DNA from: Harmothoe impar
Taxonomy: Eukaryota > Annelida > Polychaeta > Phyllodocida > Polynoidae
Direction: 5' to 3'
NCBI GenBank assembly: GCA_947462335.1
Contig: OX381716.1
Span: 2,048,845 to 2,112,844, forward strand
DNA length: 64,000 nucleotides
Each line of letters opens with the position of its first letter. Position 1 is the first letter of the stretch. Below the pieces are notes generated by a model. That model searched no databases, had not been told where the DNA came from, and was given only the letters and a program-made list of their open reading frames with translations. Below are positions 1-10,605 of this stretch, one piece after another. The position numbers and the translations under genes are program-made.

Positions 1-392
1 CCCATCATTATAGCAGCCTTACTAGGGTCCCATCATTATAGCAGCCTGACTAGGGTCAGGTCCCATCACTATAGCAGCCTGACTAGGGTCAGGTCCCATC
101 ATTATAGCAGCCTGACTAGGGTCCCATCATTATAGCAGCCTGACTAGGGTCAGGTCCCATCATTATAGCAGCCTGACTAGGGTCAGCTCCCATCAATATA
201 GCAGCCTGACTAGGGTCAGGTCCCATCATTATAGCCGCCTGACTAGGGTCAGGTACCATCATTATAGCAGCCTGACTAGGGTCAGGTCCCATCATTATAG
301 CAGCCTGACTAGGGTCAGGTCCCATCATTATAGCAGCCTGACTAGGGTCAGGTCCCATCATTATAGCAGCCTGACTAGGGTCAGGTACCCGG
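1..392. repeat. 33-bp minisatellite, truncated by window start
   Basis: About 12 head-to-tail copies of a 33-bp unit containing CCCATCATTATAGCAGCC followed by TGACTAGGGTCAGG. Because 33 is a multiple of 3, one minus-strand frame stays open as an 11-residue repeat (MMGPDPSQAAI); this is a by-product of the repeat and not a gene. The first copies are slightly shorter, and the array probably continues upstream of the window. The unit contains the short inverted pair TGAC / GTCA around CTAGG. Confidence 0.95.
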
Positions 393-1330
393 TCCCATCA
401 CTTTTCACTCTCCTACCTGACTGTCTGCTGTCTCGGGAGGAAGCTACACTGTATTGTGTATTGGTAGGAGATTTACATGGTATAGTAGGATTTACAGTTC
501 ACATCAATTAAAGAGTTAATGAATAAAGCAAACTGGCTATTAAGCCAAGGTGAGACTAAAACCCACTGGAGGAAGGTTCATAGTAGAACAGTGGGTATTA
601 CTGGAATCACACAAAAAAAGGGCCTTCTACATTGCAGGAGTGGCTTTTCATACAACACAGGATATGCAGCATGGTTATTGATCATATATTGGGTATTCAA
701 TGGTGAATGGGTGTGTTACCATGACAACGTAACCTGAGGGGCACTTTGTTGTTTATCAGAGGTTAAGTTCTAGGGTCACACAGTGCACACATGGTTAGTT
801 TTTCTATCCTCCAATGAAACAGATTTGGATTAAATGCATGGTTTTCATTTTCCTGATATCCATTTTTTCCTTATTTCACCAGTGGCTCCATTTTATACAC
901 ACACTACTTTCCTGGCTATATTAGGTAGTTGCAAATCATACATTGGCATCACTAGGCACCAATGCTAACAATATGACGATAGTGCTCAATGAGGCCGTTG
1001 CAGTATAATTAATAGCAAAGGAATGACTTCTTTGCACCAGATAGACATAGAAGACAGTTCTGTCCTGATCTATGTATGAACTTAGCCTTATGCTAATCTT
1101 TTTTCTCAACATACAATGTAGCTTATTCTAGGGGAGTTTAGTACCGTTGTGAACTTTATTTCTATATTTCATGTAGGCACAGCTTTTTGAACTTGAATAT
1201 AACTGAGCTGAGGATGATGTCCAGGTAGTATCAGTTTGATATATAATACTGTAGTAGCCTCAATAAGTGCCAGTCTGTGTAGTGTGCTATAGTGTGTCTA
1301 TATGAAGGGAGGATCATGACGTTACAGCAG
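393..1330. other. Unique-looking AT-rich DNA, no gene seen
   Basis: No coding-like frame, RNA gene or recognisable repeat was seen. The short open frame near 519-737 has random-looking composition and no supporting splice or promoter signal. Confidence 0.6.
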
Positions 1331-1333
1331 CCT

Positions 1334-1538
1334 ACCTGGTAGGGTGGGTAGTGGGTGTATAGTGCTACATGGTAGGGTGGGTAGTGGGTGTATAGTGCTA
1401 CATGGTAGGGTGGGTAGTGGGTGTATAGTGCTACATGGTAGGGTGGGTAGTGGGTGTATAATGCTACATGGTAGGGTGGGTAGTGGGTGTATAATGCTAC
1501 ATGGTAGGGTGGGTAGTGGGTGTATAATGCTACATGGT
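1334..1538. repeat. 33-bp G/T-rich minisatellite
   Basis: About six copies of a 33-bp unit built on CATGGTAGGGTGGGTAGTGG and GTGTATAGTGCTA. Copies differ mainly at one A/G position (ATAGTG in the first three, ATAATG in the last three), which suggests growth by block duplication. The 33-bp period keeps frames open on both strands; neither is taken as coding. Confidence 0.95.
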
Positions 1539-2165
1539 CCCATCAGCACACTGCGGGTAACGGCCTGATCAGCACCTTGTCCCTACATGATGGTGTTGTA
1601 CTTAGAACCTTTGAAGAATGTAAAATGAGACGTGGAGTAATTAGTTTCCTCCATGATTCACATAGCAGGCCAACTTTAGCTGGCAAGTTGTATTAATGAG
1701 GAGCACTAACAGAGCTATACCGGTGTACCAGTACATCAACCTGACACACAGTTCTGTCCTTCCTGACACACTGGTTACTGGCACATCTTGATGACAAATG
1801 AAGCATCAAGGGCCACATTTGTAAGTGATGATACTACTTGGACAGTATTGTTAATACCAGTTAATCTGGCAAATCTACCAAAGACAAATATAAATCATAG
1901 ATTTACAGGTGGTCTTTAGGAGACTTTAGTCTTCCCTAGGTAGATTGTTTGTTTATCACCTCCCGGGTCTTCTGTGATGTCTGACAGTGTCATTGTCAGA
2001 ATAGCCTGAGCTGCCCTGCAGATGAAAAAGGTATTGTTTAAATCGTTCAAGTTGACAATCTCTCCGGATAATATTGACCTATGAAGGAGGATTACAGCCA
2101 TCCAGAAGGGGGAGTCATTGGATGCTCTGGTCTTGATAGAATCCTCATAACTTTGCCCCTAATGC
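1539..2165. other. No feature recognised
   Basis: AT-rich unique-looking sequence. No convincing exon, RNA or repeat was seen. Confidence 0.5.
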
Positions 2166-2169
2166 CAAT

Positions 2170-2345
2170 ACTTGCAAATAGCTCATATCAAGAGATTCAC
2201 AGGGTAATTATCTTTAAAAAGTGTGTATTAGAATGCAGGATATTGAGGTTGTAATATATTTGTCTATCCCACTTCACAAATGTTCAAAAACGTTATCAAA
2301 ATCTTTTCTGAAAAGTCACCCTTTCTTGCTGCATTGGTGAATAGC
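2170..2345 (+). repeat. Dispersed repeat, copy 1
   Basis: Matches the reverse complement of about 10440-10605. Shared blocks are GAGATTCACA, TTAGAATGCAGGAT, TTGAGGTT, TGTTCAAAAACGTTATCA (with changes) and GAAAAGTCACCCTT. The copies are diverged by many substitutions and small indels, so this is an old interspersed element of unknown class. Confidence 0.7.
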
Positions 2346-5300
2346 TTAAAGTAGACTGGGGCTGAGCAGGTGGGTGGGCTGGCATGAGACTGTCTCAGCT
2401 AATTAACAGCAGCATCTGATTTTACAGTCAGTTAGGACATCCTTGTCAGTCAAATGTAAATAATCCGACATGCTGTTGTACAAGTACAGTCAGGTTTTGG
2501 CACAAACATCCATATCTTACATTGTGCAAGTCCAATTAAATCTAAACCATTAGAATATATCCTTCAAAATAGTAAGTAACAGATATAAGATATTAAAAGG
2601 TGACCTGAAATCTACATCTACCAATATACCCAGTAGTCACATATGAACAGCTCATACACTGTTGTATATACATATAGATATATATACATACTTAACCATT
2701 GAACACGTTAAAAGACTGATCCACTGTACCATGTCCTTTCCTTATTCTTAAATGCTTACATTGATGTAGTTGTAAGAGGAGGTAGTAATTCTGTTTTATA
2801 CTCTGTCTGACACCGATCTATTCACAAATACTTAAACCACCAGCTGTACCAGTGACACATTGCCAACATGTAAGATTCCCAGCTACCTTGTATCTGATGC
2901 AGACCACCACTATCAGGTCCAGAGTCAGTGTGTATTTATATACCTAGTTTACAGCAGCCTCCTGTTTATCTTACATACCCCCCCTCACCCCCCACCCTCT
3001 GTATACAGTGTCTGTCACCACATCTCACACACACACAACACCTGGTTAAAGAGATATACCGTGCAGTTCTGTACCTGTACTTAGTATTGATATATGTACA
3101 AACTGGTCACAAGTGTGTTTCCATGACAACACAGGTGCCAAACTGAATATTTTGTAAAACACTTTTTTATGGGGACCCTTGAGGTCATTAAGTGCAAACA
3201 CACTCACAATTCAGCCAGATGTGGAACACTATATACTGCTAGATTTAACACTTTAATACTTCAGGCTGTTTCACTTGTTGTCATGCCGTCAAGACTGCAT
3301 TGGTGCATCACAACCACCCTTCAGCATGATGCATTAGTACAGGACTCACATTTAGAATAATTCATCATGTTGATAAAACACATACTACATTTGAGTACAA
3401 AGCTGGGAGTACTACATGAAGGCATCAATAGCTTTAAGTCCAGCGATGATTAATGACACATTATATGTGACGATTTATTTAAAAATAAAAGTTTATTTCT
3501 GTCATCCACGAATCATTTTATTGTTGTTGGTTGTGTTTATTGATCAATTTATTATTGGTATAATAAATTTATCTCTACTAGTAACATTATATCACACTGA
3601 ATGACGTATTTAGTCATGGTGTAGGCCAGTTAAACCAGTCACAGCTCTGTATTCAGTATATTGTGGTGCATAGTCATGAAAGAACCCTGTAAGGTTCTAA
3701 TCCAATACACTATCTAAAGTTAATAAGTGTAACATCCTAGATTCCACTGGCAAACAATGCCCTATTGTAGCTGTACTGTTCAAGACCACATTACAGAACA
3801 GGCCTTGTGTTCTCAGTACAACAGTTACCTGATGCATTATGAATGTGTCAGGCTATGGAGCCTGGTAGCAGCCTTTGTCATTGCATGATGTAACTTGTGA
3901 TTCCTTCATAACTTGTGATTATTCTCCATTCCTCTGACATGGCAGTAGGTTTCTGTCACGCAGAGTAAATCAGGCTGATAGGTGCCTACATCCTGCCCCT
4001 GAGTAGAACAGGCACGTGGCAAAGTGCTGGACATTAAGGATTTATGCAGACTCAGCAACATGCACACACGGAATGGAACATTAATGTATGGAAATTGATT
4101 CATGAAACCATGCCATTAAATGTGATCTGTTGAATTCTAATTGATTTATAATTCTGAAGCACAGTGGAATAGCAAGGTGCTAAGGCAATGGAAAGAGATT
4201 GAATGCTCACCACCTGTAGCAACTCCCTCTTTACTATCTGCTGATGTCAGAATTTGTTGTCCATGCATTGTTAGAGTGCAGACAGCTTCAGACAGACATT
4301 CACGAATTCAGCTACATTATGAGGCATGATTTAAATGAATTTGGATCTTACTAGTTGATATCAACTGAGCACAATGTTATACTGAGGTGCATGAACAGAG
4401 ATTAGTTAGATAGATATTAGCTTATTTCAGCTACTTTATAAGGCATACATATATAATTTTTATAGGTCTTTGTTACAGAATGATTTATATTCTTCAAAAT
4501 ATCTCTGAGAAATAACTGTTTTGGAAAAGTAGTTGTTGTATTTGAACACATTATTCCAGTATGATTCATTGGTGCTGATGAATATTGATGAGGCTTCCAT
4601 ATAAGCTGAGCTATTCAACAACAGTTGTCAGCCAATCTGTCTTGTGTCTGCAAGGAACTAGCATATAAGTGGTGATTAGCTCTGACGATCAGTGGTACTC
4701 CTTTTACTGTGGGGCCCTTTATGTGTATCTGACTGATTCAAGGCGACACTGGAAGGTCTGACATCAATCATAAATAATTTGGTTCTACAGACACTGTCAG
4801 GCTTCATTCAGCTCAGGGATCTATGACAGATCATAATTGAGCACTGGCATCGTTAGCTTTGTAAAGACATTTGCTTACTAAATTGTAAATCTCCTGGTGA
4901 TATAGAGAGGATACATTTCAGGAACAATCATGTTTACATGCATAAATATGATGAAATATTTTAATTATTCACAATAGTATTAGGATGTTGTTTACTAACT
5001 AAAACCCCTTGGCTTCATTAACTTAGCACAAAGCCCTCCTGGTAAAAACAAAAACTCATAGTTCTAAATGCAACCAATCTGGATCTAGTATATATAATAC
5101 CGATCAATGCTGGAACATATATGTGTTCAGTGCCTGCCGCGCCAACAATCAGCACTGTTGCCGTTCTAACAGTGACACTAAGTATTGGATGCTTTTATAT
5201 TGCTGCTTTGTTCACTAATGCTCTGGGATTTAGGACCTTTCTGGTGTCCACATACCAAATGCCTATGTCACCATCAGCCCCGGCATTTATCATTTTACAT

Positions 5301-6425
5301 GAGGGCACAGTGGAGGTATGACTTTGTGCTCTGTGTGTTGTGGGGTTATGACCGTGGTTTGTGATGCAACTATTGGATTCCCCATGGCTCACAGGGAATC
5401 ACACAATGTGAATGGTTGGGCATCTTTTTGTATATTTATTCATGATTGTGTTCACTGATATGGATATCTCCTATGGTATATCCATCTCCCTGATGGATTA
5501 GAGGGAATTGAAGTTGGTTGTTGTGAATCATACATATATCTGAACTGTCAGCCATGTTGGCAAACTGTCATGACTAAATCAATAACTGACTCCCCATAAT
5601 TCATCACGCATTTATATCATGTTGATACACGGAATGCAATTTATTGATACAATACAAAAGCGTGACTAAATTGTACTAAAAAGTGTATTTCTGACTTCTT
5701 AGCTATAGAATATTCATTTCCTTCTAAATAGCCAATTCCTCCAAAAAGATAAACAACTCCATACCATGAACCTGAATATCTTCAGTTAAAGTTTCTTAAG
5801 TAAAAAAGAAATAGCCTGGGCAATGCCATGAGACAGGAATTGATCTATTTCCTGTGCCAACCTTTTTGCCAAGGAAATTGGTTTCATTCAGTAAATTGGT
5901 TTTATATCCGTTGTCATCGGGCCTTTTTTTGTTTTGGATCCACTTCCAGCTGCATTAACGTCTCAGTTGCCAATTTGCTCTGGTTTGCACCCTCTGGCAT
6001 TGCCAAGCTCGGGACAAGTGTTTGGACATTTCTAGTAGAAGAAACTATTTTCATTCACATTCATCATTCACAATCTGCATAGTAAATACCTTAGATTCAG
6101 GATTTTAATGTCATGATTGTTCAGACAGAAAATGGTCACAGTATTATCATCCTAACCTAGTTTTGAATAGGAACTTGATAGATGTCATGTAAAATGTCCA
6201 TTCACACACTCAGTATAATCATGAGCCAAGCCTTATCATTACGAGGGCTCAGGTGTAGAACTAGTCAGTGTTGTTAAATCAGATATGTACTTAGTGGAAT
6301 GCCATTACAATATGGTAACTCTCTGCAGCCTTGATACTCCTGTAGAGTCCTGTATAGTCTTCACCAATATAGCACTGGCAAGATACCTGCTGGGGCTGCA
6401 TTGGTGCAATGTGAGCACAATTCAT
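2346..6425. other. Long AT-rich interval without a recognised gene
   Basis: Contains a short TATA-rich patch near 2665-2690, a C-rich run near 2980-3000 and a CA-rich patch near 3025-3040. Several short open frames (for example 5121-5321 and 5828-6082) have no supporting start context, splice sites or recognisable domain. Nothing here supports a gene. Confidence 0.5.
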
Positions 6426-6429
6426 CTTT

Positions 6430-6705
6430 TAGGGACATGCCATCCTTAAGCCTTTAAGGGCAGATGTCGCTTACATATGACATTTGTTGTCATAATGCAT
6501 CAATGCAGCTCCAGAGAGTAATTTACTGGTGCTGCATTGGTGCATCATGCTGACCCTTCAGGAGTGTCTTACCCCCATAGGGTTGGTATGATGCATGAAT
6601 GTAGCTCTGGCGAGTTACTTGCCAGGGCTACATTCATGCGACAACAAAGGGCATAATGCATCTATGCATTTTGCCATCCTCAAAGGGTTAAAGGGTTAAA
6701 GGGTT
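6430..6705. repeat. Family A palindromic MITE-like element (GATGCATGAATGCAGC family)
   Basis: Ends resemble CCTTTAAGGGC and CAAAGGGTTAAAGG. The interior is built from repeated hairpin modules: TGATGCATGAATGTAGC, then CTGGCGAGTTAC, then the reverse complement GCTACATTCATGC. The same modules recur at about a dozen places in the window. It is followed by three tandem AAGGGTT units. No transposase is present, so it would be non-autonomous. Confidence 0.8.
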
Positions 6706-6799
6706 AAAGGCTTACTGTCAGCCTGGCAGCAGCGTCTACAGCTAGCAGCCAGTGCCAGGTGCTAATGAGGAAGTCTTGTCACGAGATCTGTAGTCCTTC

Positions 6800-6842
6800 T
6801 CTGACTGCTCCCACCACTAGGTTAGGGTCCTGATGGTATTCT
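6800..6842. repeat. Isolated monomer related to the 17-19 kb minisatellite
   Basis: The stretch with CCACCACTAGGTTAGGGTCC followed by TGATGGTA closely resembles the joint of two 50-bp monomers of the array at 17145-19137, but here it occurs once. Confidence 0.6.
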
Positions 6843-7210
6843 CAAAAGATGTTTCCGAAATAAAATATAAACGAAAATTAGTTGGAGAGCAGCAAGCATA
6901 TAGGCTCACTTGGGCACCCTGTTGCTATATTTCAGTGCTACACTATCTAATGTAGGCACTTTTGCAATACATGCTTAAGAATTATCTATAAGGTAAGGTT
7001 GAGAAGATCCTCTCCATAATACAAATGAATTACATATTCCAACGAGAAGGCGCACTGGGAAAAGACTTAATACTCCCCTTTACGGTAATAGTAGGAAGGA
7101 GTATTTAAACGGTGCCCTCTTCCTCTATGTACCTATGTTTTACGAGCAATGCCAATATGAGGAAAAACTGATACTCTTTCTTCTTGTTGAATTTGAGTGT
7201 ATGCCAATAC

Positions 7211-7498
7211 AAACAAATGACAACCCAATGAAAACAACAGTTTTATCAGGATACCCCGTAGTACTACTGTAAGGAGAGGGCTACGTTGACAATGATTGAT
7301 TGATGGAAACCCCCAGGTGACCTCATCTTTGATGTCGTGTGCACGTGCACGGCCCACTGTGCATGCTCGTCAAATCCATGTCAGGTGTTGTCGGTATTCA
7401 AGATGGCGGCTGTCAGGCAGTTACAGTCAGTAACCAAGACGACCGACAGCTCGTAGTCAAGGTAAACAAATGACAAGCCAATGAAAACAGCGCAGTTA
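7211..7498. repeat. Pair of 35-bp direct repeats
   Basis: AAACAAATGACAA followed by CCCAATGAAAAC (7211-7245) recurs with few changes at 7463-7498, about 252 bp on. The pair brackets the ATGGCGGC-containing candidate first exon at 7399. Confidence 0.75.
7399..7462 (+). CDS. Possible short first exon or YY1-type promoter element
   Basis: CAAGATGGCGGC at 7399-7410 is both a good start context (purine at -3, G at +4) and a perfect YY1-like motif. The frame from the ATG at 7402 reads MAAVRQLQSVTKTTDSS and then stops. Just past the stop is AAGGTAAAC, which resembles a splice donor. An exon using that donor would carry an in-frame stop, so coding would require the weaker donor-like GTAACC earlier in the frame. 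Such motifs sit at many metazoan 5' ends, but they are also found inside repeats. No domain is visible. Equally likely explanations are a regulatory YY1 site or chance. Confidence 0.2.
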
Positions 7499-7668
7499 CA
7501 CATGGTTCTTTTTGCCGATGTCAGATTTGTCAATGAAGAGCTTTTTGTTCCATGGTGCTGAGCTGATCTTTGACCTTGTGATGAAAGACCAATTAATCAA
7601 CACCAGGCAATGGGTCCACTCTAAGGGATGTGTGTTGTGGCAACATGCATATAGTTAGTGAAGGTACA

Positions 7669-7770
7669 CAGCAGAATCTACTGTAGATCTACAGGAGAAT
7701 CTACTGTAGATCTACAGCAGAATCTACTGTAGATCTACAGCAGAATCTACTGTAGATCTACAGTAGATTC
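7669..7770. repeat. 23-bp tandem repeat (CTACTGTAGATCTACAG)
   Basis: Four copies of a 23-bp unit, each internally palindromic (CTGTAGATCTACAG). It begins with GTTAGTGAAGGTACACAGC, which also opens the related element at 55165. It is part of the ACTGTAGATCTACAG repeat family also seen near 39400, 40310-40460, 52290 and 55165-55325. Confidence 0.85.
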
Positions 7771-7878
7771 CCTGTGTCCCTGATCAATTAAGCATTTAAC
7801 ATGAATGGTTTCTAAGGCAAGTGTTTACATGGTATGAGAACCTTGGGTTGGTGAGTCAGATTTGTTTAAACCCTTGTG

Positions 7879-7882
<4 letters not shown>

Positions 7883-7962
<80 letters not shown>

Positions 7963-7963
7963 T
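7883..7963. repeat. (AT)n microsatellite
   Basis: About 80 bp of TA dinucleotides with two G interruptions. It gives open frames of alternating Tyr-Ile on both strands; these are not genes. Confidence 0.97.
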
Positions 7964-7989
7964 GCTGTTGGTACCCTGATCCTCTGTCT

Positions 7990-8410
7990 ATCAAAAGTGC
8001 ACTCTAGGAAACAGTGTGTTAACAGATTTTTGCAGCTACTTTTAACACATATATAATTCTGTGATGGATATTTTCCCTTTACTGTTGGGGAACAAGTTTT
8101 TTTCCAAATATTCTGAGAATACCGGTACTTTTCTAATCCACATAATTGCATGATTCAGCATTGGGGGAAAAACATATATACATTCTTTGCCCAAAGTGTG
8201 TTAGAAATCTATGTGTTACTCCTCATACATATTCCCGCAACACACTTTTCTTTTGTAGTATGGGATACACTCCAAAATATGTGTGTTGCTGGAACATGCA
8301 TTTAAAGACTAACACACTTTTGAGATCAGCACACTATTGGCAAGTCTGTAGTGTGTTACAAAAAAGTGTGTTAGAATTTGCTGCAAAAAGGTGTGTAAAC
8401 ATAAGACACA
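7990..8410. repeat. AACACACTTTT-rich repeat element
   Basis: Carries many copies of GTGTGTTA / TAACACAC in both orientations, for example AAGTGTGTTAGAA and CTAACACACTTTT. A related copy lies at 29330-29480 and shares TCTTTGCCAAAAGTGTGTT-like and CCGGCAACACAC-like blocks. It is likely an inverted-repeat transposon relic. Confidence 0.65.
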
Positions 8411-8511
8411 TTTCCCAGAGCGCACTGGGGTATACCGGGGCAGGCACCTAAACGATCAGCGATCCTTTCTTCTGCTTCACATCTTCCCTTCACACCTGGG
8501 GGTCTCTGTAG

Positions 8512-8606
8512 TCGTCTCTACCCCCTCCCTGCCTCTGCCTCAGGGGGGGGGGGGAGGGGGGGTACTCAGTATAGCAATGGGTACCAACTGCAATAACAAG
8601 CCCGAA
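8512..8606 (+). repeat. Poly-G-bearing repeat, copy 1
   Basis: GTCTCTACCCC, a CCTCTGCCTC segment, a long G run and then GGTACTCAGTATAG plus GGGTACCAACTG. The same order occurs at 9580-9672, about 1.07 kb downstream in the same orientation. Confidence 0.8.
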
Positions 8607-8625
8607 TAGCTGTACTGTAGTTAAC

Positions 8626-8749
8626 CAATAATGAATGGCTGACGCCCTCACAAGGGGCTGTATCGCTGGATATCGGCACGAGTGCGTAGCACGAGTGACG
8701 ATATCCAGCGATACAGCCCCGAGTGAGGGCGTTAGCCATTCATTATTAG
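8626..8749. repeat. Near-perfect hairpin element
   Basis: Two arms of about 55 bp. The left arm runs AATGAATGGCTGACGCCCTC, GGGGCTGTATCGCTGG, ATATCG. The right arm is its reverse complement and ends GGGCGTTAGCCATTCATT. The loop is short (CACGAGTGCGTAGCACGAG). This is typical of a MITE. Related pieces (GATATCAGCACGGGG, CGATCGTATAATAATT) occur at 9480-9575, so a larger element may span both. Confidence 0.9.
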
Positions 8750-9021
8750 GTTTATTATACGATTATTCCATTCAAATGTCTTTAATTACCTTAAATTCGT
8801 CCTAATTTCGCCATTTTGAAGGATATTTATGTAGACTAGATCGAGCAAGGAGGGGGCCATGTTGATTTTGACATCCCACCAACCTGCTCGCTGATTGGTG
8901 GAGTTAAAACGGGACAGCCAATGAGAGGACACGATACAAAAAGGCTCTGGCACCTGAGCGCGGGGCGCATTCGTTAGATAGACTAGAACATAGCCAGCGT
9001 TTCCCCTACCTTGTACCATAT

Positions 9022-9094
9022 CCGCTGTGGCCGAGCGGTTAGCGCGTCGAGCCCACACTCAGGAGATCCCTGGTTCGAACCTGAGCGTGGACTA
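9022..9094 (+). repeat. tRNA-like Pol III module 1 (pseudogene or SINE head)
   Basis: A good A box (TGGCCGAGCGGTTAGCGCG) and a perfect B box (GGTTCGAACC) lie at tRNA spacing. The acceptor arms do not pair and the T stem pairs poorly, so this is not a sound functional tRNA. The A box resembles tRNA-Ser/Leu types. It could be a tRNA pseudogene or the head of a SINE. Confidence 0.6.
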
Positions 9095-9341
9095 GTGGAA
9101 ACGTAACAATTTTAAAAGGCCTATTTGTATGTGAAAACCCCCCCCTAAAATTATTTTAACGACTAGGTAAATAAAGTCCAACTACTACCTTTATAGTAAA
9201 AAAGAAATTAAAATAAAATATCGATTTTCAAAGAAATTATACGAAAAAATGCCTTTTCTTCTGTAACTCGGTAAATAATGGTCCTACAGGGCTGGAAATC
9301 CGCCTGTAGACTCCTTGTTTCGCCACCCACCTCTACCAGCG

Positions 9342-9410
9342 TCTTCACGGCGTGGTGGTTAGCACATCGGACTTCAAGTCTTGATGTAGCGTGTTCGAGT
9401 CTCCATAGAA
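9342..9410 (+). repeat. tRNA-like Pol III module 2 (degenerate)
   Basis: CGGCGTGGTGGTTAGCAC resembles an A box and GTGTTCGAGTCTCC a B box, with CGGACTTCAAGTC where an anticodon arm would be. It lies 320 bp after module 1 in the same orientation. Pairing is incomplete, so a decayed tRNA-derived element is the best reading. Confidence 0.45.
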
Positions 9411-9579
9411 CCTCGGATTTTATGGGGGACGAAATTTCGGAATTGCTCAGGACCACCGGAAACGGGATGATATCCCCCGGAAACGTGCTGATATCCACCG
9501 GAAGGGTGCCGATATCACTAGATATCAGCACGGGGATATCACAGAAAAAGCACGATGAGTGGCCCGATCGTATAATAAT

Positions 9580-9672
9580 TGTCTCTACCCCTCACATACT
9601 CCAGCCTCCGCCTCGGGGGGGGGGGGGGGGGGTACTCAGTATAGGGTTGGGTACCAACTGTGGTAATAACAA
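9580..9672 (+). repeat. Poly-G-bearing repeat, copy 2
   Basis: Second copy of the 8512-8606 repeat, with an 18-bp G run followed by GTACTCAGTATAG and GGGTACCAACTG. The two copies flank the hairpin and both tRNA-like modules. Confidence 0.8.
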
Positions 9673-9676
9673 CAAA

Positions 9677-9888
9677 TACTGTAAACGTAGATATTTTGGC
9701 ACTGCACATATTTTCACACTTTTCGAAGCTTTTTAAAATCCGTGAAACTATGTACAGATCGAAAATTTATACAGTATAGACATACTACTACAATCTTCAA
9801 AAAATCGTGTATTTAAATACATGCGAAAATGCACTTTTTAGCAAAATGGCGATAATTTATGAACACAAAAATATCTACATTTACAGTA
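9677..9888. repeat. TACTGTAAACG MITE, copy 1
   Basis: Terminal inverted repeats TACTGTAAACGTAGATATTT and, at the other end, ATATCTACATTTACAGTA. Inner blocks ACATATTTTC and ATGTACAG also pair. Five further copies or fragments lie at 35512, 35793, 36155, 50130 and 62841. Confidence 0.85.
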
Positions 9889-10157
9889 GCTGTTGCTGTG
9901 CATGTATTGAGGAAAAAACAGGGGGCTGTCGATAACTGGAAAGAACAGATGCAGGGTATGTCGCAGTTCGTATAGAAAAAATGATCCTTTACTTTTCATA
10001 CACAGCTTAAGTATTCTATATAACTCCAAAACAATGTAATGTTAAGTGGAAGAGGCATCAGTGGGCTGTCATATAACTTCTTAGAAAATAGGAGGCTGTG
10101 AAAGTGATGCATAATAAAGAGTTGTCAAATGGCTAGATATAGGGGCTGTAATTTCAG

Positions 10158-10346
10158 TTGGTATGTGCACTCAGAGAGTCAGTGACCCCTCCCCCCACCG
10201 GGCTCCAGCCTCCAGCCTCCAATACTCCACAGGTGGCTCCCGACCCCTCCCCACACCACGTGACTAATGGCCGCCACACCCACTGCATGATGGGAATGGA
10301 TGAGGTGTCTCAGTGGATGTGCCCCCCACAGAAAGTGTTGGTGTAG
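10158..10346 (+). CDS. Candidate terminal coding exon, unknown protein
   Basis: A GC-rich open patch in AT-rich surroundings. It is preceded by GCTGTAATTTCAG, an acceptor-like sequence whose AG ends at 10157. The frame then reads for 62 codons to a TAG. It is rich in Pro, Ser and Thr, and contains DPSPHHVTNGRHTHC and then DEVSQWMCPPQKVLV at the C-terminus. That composition looks more like a real disordered C-terminal tail than random translation. No domain was recognised and no upstream exon was located, so the start and the gene are unknown. A minus-strand frame over the same bases (10179-10367) is also open, which weakens the case. Confidence is low. Confidence 0.3.
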   Translation: MVCALRESVTPPPTGLQPPASNTPQVAPDPSPHHVTNGRHTHCMMGMDEVSQWMCPPQKVLV

Positions 10347-10439
10347 CGTTACCGCCGGCTTTTTCATGGGTCACCTTTTTCTAACTGGACCGTTTCCAGC
10401 TTTACCATAGGCTGCAGGGCAGCATGGATGAGGGCCAAA

Positions 10440-10605
10440 CTATAGACCAATGCATCAAGGAAGGGTGACTTTTCAGAAGAGTTGTTAATAATGTTTTTGA
10501 ACATTTCTGAAGCATGACTTCCAAATACTGTAACCTCAAATCCTGCATTCTAATATAATAGTATTTGCAAGATAATTGTGAATCTCCTAATAAGAGATGT
10601 TTGCA
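10440..10605 (-). repeat. Dispersed repeat, copy 2
   Basis: Reverse-complement relative of 2170-2345 (AAGGGTGACTTTTCAGAAGA, then TTTTTGAACATTTCTGAAG, then ATCCTGCATTCTAATA). Confidence 0.7.

Noticed and set aside
116..361. 81-codon minus-strand frame with 11-residue repeats
   Set aside because: 33-bp minisatellite; the length is a multiple of three, so the frame stays open automatically.
1322..1568. Opposed 74-75-codon frames with repeated residues
   Set aside because: Second 33-bp minisatellite, open on both strands.
7825..8151. 108-codon minus frame with Tyr-Ile repeats
   Set aside because: Runs through the (AT)n microsatellite.
9022..9094. Functional tRNA gene
   Set aside because: A and B boxes are good but acceptor and T stems do not pair; kept only as a tRNA-like module.
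9278..9736. 152-codon plus frame
   Set aside because: It is assembled from a tRNA-like module, a poly-G repeat and the edge of a MITE; the opposite strand is also open over much of it.
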